Source of the DNA: Terriglobales bacterium
GTDB lineage: Bacteria > Acidobacteriota > Terriglobia > Terriglobales > Acidobacteriaceae
Length of the DNA: 64,000 bases
Assembly: GCA_035651655.1 (NCBI GenBank)
Contig: DASRFG010000015.1
Coordinates: forward strand, 44,882 to 108,881
Direction of reading: 5' to 3'
In this document: positions 25,898 through 33,905 of the stretch, in pieces
Layout of the letters: each line of letters opens with the position of its first letter
How positions within the stretch are numbered: the stretch's first letter is position 1
Made by a program: the position numbers and the translations under genes
The notes under the pieces: model-generated
What the model saw: only the letters and a program-made list of their open reading frames with translations
Database searches by the model: none
What the model was told of the DNA's origin: nothing

Positions 25898-27095
25898 GAA
25901 TGCTCCCTGCAATGTAGTCAACGTGTTCGTCTGTGTAGTTTTCGTTCCAGGGTAAAACCAACAGGCTGCGCAAAGCTTCAAAGGTTTGAGGAAAGTGCGC
26001 AGGGTCGTAATCCACGGCCTCGGGGCGGGCGAGCGAAAACGGGAACTGGCTGACCCCAAAGGTTCGCCGTTGTTGAAATACCTCGCACATGAATGCCGGC
26101 TTTTGAATGTAACGCGGGCTGGAAGAAATTCCTTTTGCCTTGAGACTCTTTCCTAACCCTACCGCACCGTCAGGTATTACACGGTCGTCCACTCGCAAGC
26201 AGTACTTCCAATAGGTGTGAACACTCGCCGGGTGGACCCAAGGTACCTCGATTCCAGACAGGCCCCGCAGTTTGTCGCTTAGTTTGGAAGCAGCTGCCAT
26301 CCGCTTATTGGCCACTCCCACAAGTTTGGGCAACTGCGCCACAGCGACCGCGCCTTGCAGTTCGCTCATGCGATAGTTCAATGCCAGGAAGTAGTGGTCG
26401 GGCTGAGGATCACCGTAGCCCCACGCCTTATTAATAAAAAGGAACATGCGCCGAGCCAAAGCGTCATTATTGGTACATACCAGGCCGCCCTCGCCGGTCG
26501 TGATGTGCTTGCCTTGCTGCAGGCTAAAACAACCAACAGCACCGAACGAGCCCACAGCACGACCGTTGTGCTGCGCCTGGAAAGCTTGCGCGCAGTCCTC
26601 GATCACTGGCAGCTTGTGGCGCTCCGCCAACTCCATGATCTCGCCCATTTCACAAGGGTTCCCAAACAGGTGGGTGACCACAATCGCGCGTGTGCGATTA
26701 CTTATGCAGCGGCTAATACTCGCAGCCGTAACGTTGCAAGTACGAGGATCAACTTCCGCAAAGACCGGGATGCCTCCCTGGTAAAGAATGGGGGAGAGCG
26801 CACCCATGTCGGTGATCGGACTGGTAATGACCTCGTCGCCGGGGTTGGGGTCTAGCGCCGCAATCGCGGTATGGACCGCGGCGGTGCCGGAGGCGCATGC
26901 GTAGACGTGCTTAACTCCCAGAAGTGCGGCAAAGCGCTCCTCCAAAGTTCTGACCCAAGTGCCCTTGGTGCTGGTCAAGGTCCCACTACGGATCACCTCG
27001 ACTAGGGCTTCGATTTCTTCCTGACCTAGCGTTCGGCCTGAGGCATCCTGGTCAGACGGCAGGACGACGCGTTCCAATGCATGTGCTAATCCCAT
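25866..27095 (-). CDS. DegT/DnrJ/EryC1/StrS-type sugar aminotransferase
   Basis: A 409-residue PLP enzyme. The PLP lysine lies in FSLQQGKHITTGEGG, and the ACASGTAAVHTA phosphate-binding stretch and EDCAQAFQA motif are present. The QQGKH form is typical of the aminotransferase subgroup acting on keto-sugars and keto-inositols in antibiotic and polysaccharide pathways, unlike the FYPAKNLG form of the copy at 54369. It transfers an amino group, usually from glutamate, to a keto sugar nucleotide. It overlaps the Gfo/Idh gene that follows, which fits oxidation and amination in sequence, with the hexapeptide enzyme at 24168 acetylating the product. Confidence 0.87.
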   Translation of the reverse strand: MGLAHALERVVLPSDQDASGRTLGQEEIEALVEVIRSGTLTSTKGTWVRTLEERFAALLGVKHVYACASGTAAVHTAIAALDPNPGDEVITSPITDMGALSPILYQGGIPVFAEVDPRTCNVTAASISRCISNRTRAIVVTHLFGNPCEMGEIMELAERHKLPVIEDCAQAFQAQHNGRAVGSFGAVGCFSLQQGKHITTGEGGLVCTNNDALARRMFLFINKAWGYGDPQPDHYFLALNYRMSELQGAVAVAQLPKLVGVANKRMAAASKLSDKLRGLSGIEVPWVHPASVHTYWKYCLRVDDRVIPDGAVGLGKSLKAKGISSSPRYIQKPAFMCEVFQQRRTFGVSQFPFSLARPEAVDYDPAHFPQTFEALRSLLVLPWNENYTDEHVDYIAGSIHDSVAELRGR

Positions 27096-27114
27096 CCTGG
27101 TTGTTCCTTCCTAC

Positions 27115-28857
27115 CTAGAGATTTGGATCGGGAGCTTTTGAAGTGCTGGTTACTATGGCTTTTTCCCAGTTGGAGGGCCTGGAGCGAGGGGAGGACAATC
27201 TGGCCCACATGAGACGTCCAAGTACCCTAAGATGTCCCATAACCGTGATTGCCACTTTCATCTTGGAATGACCGAGCAATCGCACCTCCAAAGTAGTCGG
27301 ACATTCCACGATTTTGGAGCCTCGAAGATCAAGCACTCCAAGCATTTCCGCCACCCCAAGGAAACCGGTTTCCCTCAGTTTCAGGTTGGCAACTGCACTT
27401 TTTCGGTACACCCGGAAAGAACTGGTGTAGGTGGCAATATTCTGGCGCAGCACCAGCCGGTAAAGATGAGACGCGGTTTTGGAGAGCAGTAGACGCCATC
27501 CTGGCACATTTAAGACGTGGCCGCGGCTGTGATATGGAGACCCGGTAACCAGGTCCACTTCGTCCGTTAGTAAAGGGATGAGGTGGCGTAAATCGTGAGG
27601 ATCGTAGGTGCAATCACAGTCAATTGAGCACACGATTTCAGTTTTGGCGTGACGAATACCATTGAGAATTGCACCGGCCACGCCAAGATTGCGCTCTTGT
27701 CGAACGAGTGTGCAGTCAGTCCAGCCACCAAAGATCCGCTGCATCACGGTCCAGGTCTCGTCGGTGCTTCCATCGTCAACCAGAATAAAGTTCAGCTGGT
27801 ATTCCTGCCCGAGACTCTTACGTACACTGCCAAGGGTGTTAGCAAGATAAGGAAGCGTGGGCTTTTCGTTGAAACAGGGCACCACGATCGTGACTGGCTT
27901 CTTCGGCGCCGCTGTTGATTGCAGATCTGGCACATGGACTTGACGATCGCTTGATGACCCGGGTACTGAGTTTTCTACACACGCGATTCCCTGGCCATCC
28001 TGCGGATTAATTCCCAAATGCTCAGCGATACTTCCAAATCTGTAGGTGGAGAGATATTCTTCCAGGATGCTGCGCATCTTGCCGAGATTTCGGTACGCGC
28101 GAATTTTTGCCAGAGTGGGCGCCGAATGTATTTTAGGCTGATCAGGATCGAGGTCCCACACATGAAAATAGAGCACGAAAGGTGAGCTGTAACTGCGATC
28201 CCAATACTCTACCTTGCTTTTAACCCAGCTATGCGGCAGTTGCCGAAAGTAGTTTCCACCAGCAATCGGCACCATGTAACCCATGTAGTTCCAGGTGGAG
28301 AACGGAAACTCCCATATCTGGTTTGTACCCGCCTGATGGCGATGCGCGAAGCGACGCCATGGCTGGTCTTTGAAAGACCGAAACATGGGCATGATGCTCG
28401 AGTCATAGACATAACCACGCTGAGCGAGCACATCCAGTACCCACAGGTCGCTTGGTTTGAACAGAGGGCGTGCCAGGCGATATCCGAGGACTGAGCTGCC
28501 AGTGGCACGAATTAAAGCTTCTTCTGAGCGCGACAGATCATCCTCAAACTCCTGCCGTGTCATCTCATGGATGGTTCGATGGTAGTAGCCAAGATTGGCA
28601 ACCTCGTGCCCACGGTTCACCACTTCCTTAACCAGGTCTGGTTGGGTATCGGCGATCCATCCCATCACAAAGAAGGTAGCTTTGGCCCCCACCTGGTCGA
28701 GCAAGGAGAGGGTGTTCAGTGTATTTTGCTCGATGCGGGTCTCGAAACGATACCAGCGCTCTTGCTGCACCACGCCCTTTAATGCCCCGGAATGAAAGTA
28801 GTCATCCAGGCCAATTGTGAGGAGATGCCGTCTCTGCTGAGAACTGCTATTGGTCAT
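27115..28857 (-). CDS. Fusion of a degenerate XrtA-type deacetylase domain and a GT2 glycosyltransferase
   Basis: A 580-residue two-domain protein; the start overlaps the upstream epimerase stop as ATGA. Residues 10-290 match the polysaccharide deacetylase/DUF3473 type of XrtA/PEP-CTERM EPS loci: GLDDYFH near 16-22, EFPFSTW and IAGGNYFRQLP near 183-207, FHVWDLDPDQP near 231-241. The metal-binding motif is broken: where relatives have H-G-Y-x-H this protein has NLGYYH (Leu89, His93), and the R-A-P motif reads GYRLARP. It is therefore probably not an active deacetylase. Residues about 318-560 are a family 2 glycosyltransferase (VPCFNE, VDDGSTDE, and acidic DCDCTYDP), close to polyprenol-phosphate sugar transferases but without evident C-terminal membrane helices. 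The transferase half looks intact. Confidence 0.82.
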   Translation of the reverse strand: MTNSSSQQRRHLLTIGLDDYFHSGALKGVVQQERWYRFETRIEQNTLNTLSLLDQVGAKATFFVMGWIADTQPDLVKEVVNRGHEVANLGYYHRTIHEMTRQEFEDDLSRSEEALIRATGSSVLGYRLARPLFKPSDLWVLDVLAQRGYVYDSSIMPMFRSFKDQPWRRFAHRHQAGTNQIWEFPFSTWNYMGYMVPIAGGNYFRQLPHSWVKSKVEYWDRSYSSPFVLYFHVWDLDPDQPKIHSAPTLAKIRAYRNLGKMRSILEEYLSTYRFGSIAEHLGINPQDGQGIACVENSVPGSSSDRQVHVPDLQSTAAPKKPVTIVVPCFNEKPTLPYLANTLGSVRKSLGQEYQLNFILVDDGSTDETWTVMQRIFGGWTDCTLVRQERNLGVAGAILNGIRHAKTEIVCSIDCDCTYDPHDLRHLIPLLTDEVDLVTGSPYHSRGHVLNVPGWRLLLSKTASHLYRLVLRQNIATYTSSFRVYRKSAVANLKLRETGFLGVAEMLGVLDLRGSKIVECPTTLEVRLLGHSKMKVAITVMGHLRVLGRLMWARLSSPRSRPSNWEKAIVTSTSKAPDPNL

Positions 28858-30080
28858 TCAGATTTACCTGCAGCAACCGTATTTTTAAGGGCGACACCAA
28901 GTGACTTCGCGATCGCCCTGACGATCCTCACCCCACTGTCTCCATTTCCGAATGGATTCTCTACCTGACGGCCTCGGTTTCCGTTGGCTCCGTTTCGGTA
29001 GGTCTCTTCCAGGGCCGCGCTCAGCCTCTCAGCCCCACCTGGTACCAGGCGAGCCAGGCCAGTGCGCAATACTTCAGTGCGTTCTGTGTTGTCACGCACG
29101 ATCAACAAAGGTATGCCCAAGCTGGGTGCTTCTTCTTGAATTCCCCCGGAGTCAGAAACGATGAGCCAGCTATTCGACATCACGGAGATAAAGTCCTGGT
29201 AGTTGAGCGGTGCTACCAGGAAAACTCGGTTGCAGTCCCGTAATACCTCATCCGCTACAGTGCGCACTTCGGGGTTGGGATGGACGGGGAAGATTACGGC
29301 AATATCCTCATGAGCTTCGGCAAATCGGCGAAGAGACCGCAGGTTGTCGGCAATGCGCTCGCCAAAAGACTCACGGCGGTGGAGCGTGACTACCAGCCGT
29401 TTCTTGCCGGCGGTTGTATTCAGCAACTGCTCGGCATGTGCACTCAGCCCCCGTTTGAGAATTGTGTGGAGCGCATCCACCACCGGATTGCCGGTTACAA
29501 CAATTGAATCCGCGGGCACTCCTTCGCCCAGAAGAGTCGCTTGATTTCCCTGCGTCGCTGCAAAATGCAACGTTGCGACCTGGCTGACCAATCGGCGATT
29601 CATTTCTTCCGGATAAGGGTTGTTAATGTCTCCCGAGCGCAGGCCTGCCTCCACATGACCCACGGGAATCCCCCGGTAAAAGCCGGCTAGCGCGCCACCC
29701 AGCGTAGTGCTGGTGTCACCTTGCACCAGGATCATGTCCGGTTGGTGTTGCTCCAGGAGCGCATCCACCAGCATCAGGACGCGCGCGCAAACCTGAGAAG
29801 GGGTCTGCGCCGACTGCATGATTCGCAGATCATCATCCACTCGGATGCCAAACATCTCGACGAACGGATACAACAAGTCCGAATGCTGCCCTGATGCAAC
29901 ATTTATCACCTGGAACGAGTCGGGCCATTTCTGCAATTCATGAATGACCGGGGCCAGCTTGATGACCTCCGGCCGCGTACCAAAAAGCACCAGAATTTTC
30001 TTCTTCACTGCGCGGTTTGGTGTTGCGGCGCCCGGAAATATGCGGCGCCCAGCTTGTGTAAGGTTTTGAACAGCTGTCAT
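28854..30080 (-). CDS. wecB: UDP-N-acetylglucosamine 2-epimerase (non-hydrolysing), second copy
   Basis: A 408-residue enzyme converting UDP-GlcNAc to UDP-ManNAc. A variable 27-residue leader precedes KILVLFGTRPEVIKLAPVI. Other motifs: GQHSDLLYPF, VQGDTSTTL, HVEAGLRSGD, NPYPEEMNRR, and SDSGGIQEEAPSLG for UDP binding. These match WecB/MnaA more closely than the copy at 15071. It is translationally coupled by an ATGA overlap to the deacetylase-GT fusion and follows the two-domain oxidoreductase. The ManNAc produced may be the substrate of the 6-dehydrogenase at 56731, or a residue of the repeat unit in its own right. Confidence 0.9.
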   Translation of the reverse strand: MTAVQNLTQAGRRIFPGAATPNRAVKKKILVLFGTRPEVIKLAPVIHELQKWPDSFQVINVASGQHSDLLYPFVEMFGIRVDDDLRIMQSAQTPSQVCARVLMLVDALLEQHQPDMILVQGDTSTTLGGALAGFYRGIPVGHVEAGLRSGDINNPYPEEMNRRLVSQVATLHFAATQGNQATLLGEGVPADSIVVTGNPVVDALHTILKRGLSAHAEQLLNTTAGKKRLVVTLHRRESFGERIADNLRSLRRFAEAHEDIAVIFPVHPNPEVRTVADEVLRDCNRVFLVAPLNYQDFISVMSNSWLIVSDSGGIQEEAPSLGIPLLIVRDNTERTEVLRTGLARLVPGGAERLSAALEETYRNGANGNRGRQVENPFGNGDSGVRIVRAIAKSLGVALKNTVAAGKSE

Positions 30081-30110
30081 GGCGAATGAAAGGACTACGT
30101 TATGGACTTC

Positions 30111-32324
30111 TCAGACCGAGGCGGCACACTCGGGAACCAGCGGAGTTGAGCTCTCAGATTGCAGGGACCGAGTTCGTCTGGTTTCAACCTGTTGCCCTGT
30201 ACTAATGGCTTCGACAATCGCAAACGTGGCGTCGGTGACTTCGAGCAATTCTGTAAACCCAATCGGCGACTCCGTTCCGTCACGCATGGCCGCGATCGTG
30301 AGGTCGAGCTCCTGATCATGACCTTTGTCGCGCTTTGCTTTCCGAACGGATGTCTTGCCATTGCGGGCCAATTCCAAGGTTTCAAAATCGTTCAGCCGAG
30401 CGATGCGGCCTTCGCAGAACACTTCGAAGTGCTCCTTGGCAACCGAACTGTCGCCGTTGGCCAGATAAAGAAGATTAGCGATCGACCCATCCGCAAAGGT
30501 GAGCGTGGCTGCAACATTATCGCGGTTATAGCGGTGGCTGTCCGGTATTGCCTGGGCGCTGACCTTTTCGATAGGAGAACCGATTACGGAACGGGCCCAG
30601 TCCACGAAGTGGCACATCTCTCCGATGATGCGGCCACCTTGATCTGCATGCTGGATCCAGCTTTGAGGAGCAATATACCCAGCGTTGATTCTGGCATGGA
30701 CGACCATGGGCTCGCGTCGTCCTGCGAAGAAGTCACGCAATTGCTTCGTCAAAGGCGCGAAGCGCCGATTAAAGCCAACCATAACAAACGGAGAACGGCC
30801 TTGTTGCCGTTGAGCTTCGTACGTGTTCTGGATGGCGTCGAGCTCCTCGCGATTAATTGCCAACGGCTTTTCCACGAACACCTGTTTGTTATTGGCGAGT
30901 GAGTCCACAACATAGCCGGCATGGCTCGAGTGATGGGACGCAATGAACACCGCATCGAGATCCGGGGCCTGCAACAGCTGTGCGGGTGTCTGGGCATTCG
31001 CAAATCCGAATGATTTGCGTGCCGATTCCGCAGCCACACCGGAAGCGGTCGCAACCGAGCCCAGCGTCACACCTTGATTCTTTTGCAGTCGTGGAAAAAT
31101 GATGTTCCGGGCAAAACTGCCCGCACCAATACATCCCACTCTGAGCTGGCCCTCGATCCTGGATCTGGTCTGGTGGACTGGAATTTCGGTCCGCGCAACG
31201 CTCTCACTCGAGGCGGGGTATTGAATCAGGACTGTGTAGGCACCGCCGCGCCGCAACTCGGCATAAGCATCGCCACCCTGCTCCACTGGAAATCGCCGCG
31301 CGACCAAGGCATCAAGTTTGAGTTTGCCGGCGGCGAGCAACTGTAAGAATGCTTCCATGTTGCGCCGCTCCGTCCAACGTACATAGCCGATAGGATAATC
31401 AATGCCATCCTCTTCGTAAGAAGGGTCATAGCGGCCCGGACCATAGGAGCGCGACAGGGTAATGGAGAGTTCCTTGTTGTAAACGTTCTCGCGAGACACG
31501 CCCAGACCGACCGCGCCAACCACTACAATCCGTCCGCGGTCGCGGCACACACGTGCGGCCAATTCGGTGGGGTCTGCGGAAGGCGCGGCAGCGGTGATAA
31601 TCGCGGCATCAGCGCCATATTTGGTAAATTGTTTTACCAGTTCGCCCGCATCTTTATCGGCGGCTGACAGGGCCAGATCCGCGCCCATCTCGCGAGCGTG
31701 CTGTATCCGCTTTTCGTCCAGATCGAACGCAATCACCCGGCATCCCGCGGCCTTAACCAGCTGCATGGTAAGGACACCTACCAGCCCGGCTCCTATGACG
31801 GCGACGGTCTCGCCAAATGTCAGCTGGCTCTGGCGCACTCCCTGCATCGCGATCGCGCCAATCGTAGTAAGGGACGCAGCATCCAGCGAGACTGTGTCCG
31901 GGATGCGCACCGCAAGGTTGCGAGGAACAAAGTTAATTTCGCTATGGTTGGCATAGCCGCCGCCCCCGCAAGCGACACGATCACCGACACGGAACTCTTT
32001 TTCGTCTGCATTTACCGCGATCACCGTGCCGGCGCAGCTGTAACCCAGAGGAGACAAGGTGTCGAGACGGTTTTGGACCCTCTGATAAGCAGCGCGAATG
32101 CCTTCTTTCAAGGCATAATCAATTACCTGCTTGGTGAGGTCGGGGCGTGCCAACGCCTTACCTAGCAAGGATTTCTCACCGCTTTCGATCTTCGCCCGCT
32201 CGGTTCCGGCACTGATGGCGGAAAAGGCTGTACGAATCAAAATTCCGCCTGGTCGAAGTTCTGGTTCAGGAATGTTGTGGCTGCTAACCTGGCCGGACCG
32301 CAAATCTTCTAAGAGAGCTTTCAT
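30111..32324 (-). CDS. Two-domain oxidoreductase: MDR-type alcohol dehydrogenase fused to Gfo/Idh/MocA
   Basis: A 737-residue protein. Residues 1 to about 370 form a medium-chain dehydrogenase domain (GETVAVIGAGLVGVLTMQLV near 170 binds NAD(P)); the structural-zinc Cys cluster is absent, and the usual catalytic Cys near the N-terminus is replaced (AISAGTERA). Residues about 390-720 form a Gfo/Idh/MocA dehydrogenase (VGCIGAGSFARNII; VEKPLAI near 495). This bi-domain architecture is a recognised family of polysaccharide loci, often beside heparinase-like and epimerase genes, as here. The reaction is unknown; a sugar-nucleotide oxidation and epimerisation in one polypeptide is one possibility. 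The ATG lacks a strong Shine-Dalgarno. Confidence 0.85.
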   Translation of the reverse strand: MKALLEDLRSGQVSSHNIPEPELRPGGILIRTAFSAISAGTERAKIESGEKSLLGKALARPDLTKQVIDYALKEGIRAAYQRVQNRLDTLSPLGYSCAGTVIAVNADEKEFRVGDRVACGGGGYANHSEINFVPRNLAVRIPDTVSLDAASLTTIGAIAMQGVRQSQLTFGETVAVIGAGLVGVLTMQLVKAAGCRVIAFDLDEKRIQHAREMGADLALSAADKDAGELVKQFTKYGADAAIITAAAPSADPTELAARVCRDRGRIVVVGAVGLGVSRENVYNKELSITLSRSYGPGRYDPSYEEDGIDYPIGYVRWTERRNMEAFLQLLAAGKLKLDALVARRFPVEQGGDAYAELRRGGAYTVLIQYPASSESVARTEIPVHQTRSRIEGQLRVGCIGAGSFARNIIFPRLQKNQGVTLGSVATASGVAAESARKSFGFANAQTPAQLLQAPDLDAVFIASHHSSHAGYVVDSLANNKQVFVEKPLAINREELDAIQNTYEAQRQQGRSPFVMVGFNRRFAPLTKQLRDFFAGRREPMVVHARINAGYIAPQSWIQHADQGGRIIGEMCHFVDWARSVIGSPIEKVSAQAIPDSHRYNRDNVAATLTFADGSIANLLYLANGDSSVAKEHFEVFCEGRIARLNDFETLELARNGKTSVRKAKRDKGHDQELDLTIAAMRDGTESPIGFTELLEVTDATFAIVEAISTGQQVETRRTRSLQSESSTPLVPECAASV

Positions 32325-32381
32325 CTTTTCGACTCGTCCTTTTCCCGGGATATCTTCTCTTCGTTTATACGCGTGTTCGTA

Positions 32382-33905
32382 TTACAGGGCCGCAGCAAAT
32401 TTGTCATCCAGTAGAGGCAGGTCGCAGGCGCGACAAACTTCACATTTGCTGCGGAACATCCACTCTCGCATCAGGTCATTGGTCTTCTTGTCACTATAAT
32501 CGCCAGAAGGATTTAGAACGGCTTTGGTGACCCAGGCTCGAGTGGTTTGGCTGGAGATTAAGTGCCTGGCCATACGCAAGGGCTCTTGTTTCCAATAATG
32601 GCTTGCCGATGGTTGCCGGGTCAGAAGACGCACGCAGGCAACGTCTAAACTTGATTGAATTGTCGCTGGATCAAATACGTCAACGTCCAAACCGTAGCCG
32701 ATGGTGATCGCATCCCCACCCCAGTCGCTGGCAAAGGAATGCCGCAGAATACGACTCGATGTTCTTACCACCAACAGTGAATCCGGCGTTGGATGCTCGC
32801 TTCTTGTCACTTGGGGACGGGCATCTTCAAAACTGACATTGAAGCACGGGCTAATCGGGCAGTCCTGTACCTTGATGCTGAATTTAATACTACCCAGTTG
32901 GTCGGCGTACAGATCCTTGCGCCGATTGACATTGGCGATGATTTCACCCTCTAACCGACGCGCATCTTCTTCACCGATTTGCGGGGCTGAAGTTAGGGCT
33001 TTGATCTCGTCGCGGTACTGTTCCTCGAGCAGGTGTTTGAGCCCACCCTCCACGAACTGGCTACGATACGGCGAATTGGGCACCAGTTGATTGTTGGCCA
33101 GTACATCACCTGGATACATAGCGACAATGCGAACCGACTCTGCAGCCTCGGGATACAACTGACGAAAATACTCTGCCAGGCGAGCGCGAGGAAAACGCAC
33201 ATCGTTGATCCACCGCTGCTCGGGTTGGAGCAAGGCGAAGTCCGCTGCGAAGGGTACCGCCACCTCCGGGGCCAAGCCATGGACTATGCGGCAGAAGCTG
33301 TGTGCAAACAGCTGCTCACGAGCTTCTCCAATCTCGACATCATCCTTGCCCGGACAATGGATCGCATTGGGAAAGTAACTGGCGCCACCGAAGCCACAGA
33401 ATACGGTGTCAATCTTCGGCCAGCGCTCTTTAATAGCAGTAATAAATAGGTCTTGAATCTTAGGGGGGAAAGAGTGCAGCGCATCATTGACGTTTACAAG
33501 TACTTTCCCCTCGGCTTCGATGACGACGATGCTGTCCAAGCTGTTGACTACATACGTGAGCGAAGTATCAGGTGAGAGCTTATAAGTTTTTTGCGCGGCG
33601 GCCTCTACCACGTCTTTGAACCCGAGTTCCTGCAGGAACTCGGTTGTGCCCCCATACCAGCTATAGGGATAGAACACTTTCGCTGCCCTGGGAAGTTCCC
33701 GCAAACTCGGCTCGTGGAAGTGGTCCTCATGCCCATGAGATAAGGCTATTACTTGTGCCTTGTCCAGAATCTCAGTATTGACGGGCTTGGGAAAGATGTT
33801 CCACTGGCCGCAATACGCCGACCCTTTAAACCATGGGTCAGTGACTATCTGTACATCACCGCTATCAACAAAAAGACACGCGTGACAAATATATTCAATT
33901 CTCAT
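32382..33905 (-). CDS. MBL-fold metallo-hydrolase of an EPS locus
   Basis: A 507-residue protein. The N-terminal 230 residues are a metallo-beta-lactamase fold resembling the UlaG/CMP-Neu5Ac-hydroxylase group: CHACLFVDSG, DPWFKGSA, and the metal motif SHGHEDHFHE (His57, His59, Asp61, His62). The C-terminal half (about 280-507) is unassigned and ends in a CEVCRACDLP segment that could hold a metal. No signal peptide is seen, so it is cytosolic. Its start lies 11 nt inside the end of the heparinase-like gene, so the two are coupled. UlaG relatives open lactone rings of sugar acids; a similar ring-opening or phosphoester step on an acidic sugar is possible but unproven. Confidence 0.75.
   Translation of the reverse strand: MRIEYICHACLFVDSGDVQIVTDPWFKGSAYCGQWNIFPKPVNTEILDKAQVIALSHGHEDHFHEPSLRELPRAAKVFYPYSWYGGTTEFLQELGFKDVVEAAAQKTYKLSPDTSLTYVVNSLDSIVVIEAEGKVLVNVNDALHSFPPKIQDLFITAIKERWPKIDTVFCGFGGASYFPNAIHCPGKDDVEIGEAREQLFAHSFCRIVHGLAPEVAVPFAADFALLQPEQRWINDVRFPRARLAEYFRQLYPEAAESVRIVAMYPGDVLANNQLVPNSPYRSQFVEGGLKHLLEEQYRDEIKALTSAPQIGEEDARRLEGEIIANVNRRKDLYADQLGSIKFSIKVQDCPISPCFNVSFEDARPQVTRSEHPTPDSLLVVRTSSRILRHSFASDWGGDAITIGYGLDVDVFDPATIQSSLDVACVRLLTRQPSASHYWKQEPLRMARHLISSQTTRAWVTKAVLNPSGDYSDKKTNDLMREWMFRSKCEVCRACDLPLLDDKFAAAL

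Noticed and set aside
30159..30902. Long antisense open frames inside EPS genes (for example 30159-30902, 44066-45100)
   Set aside because: They lack domain motifs and sit on the strand opposite well-supported genes; they result from codon bias.
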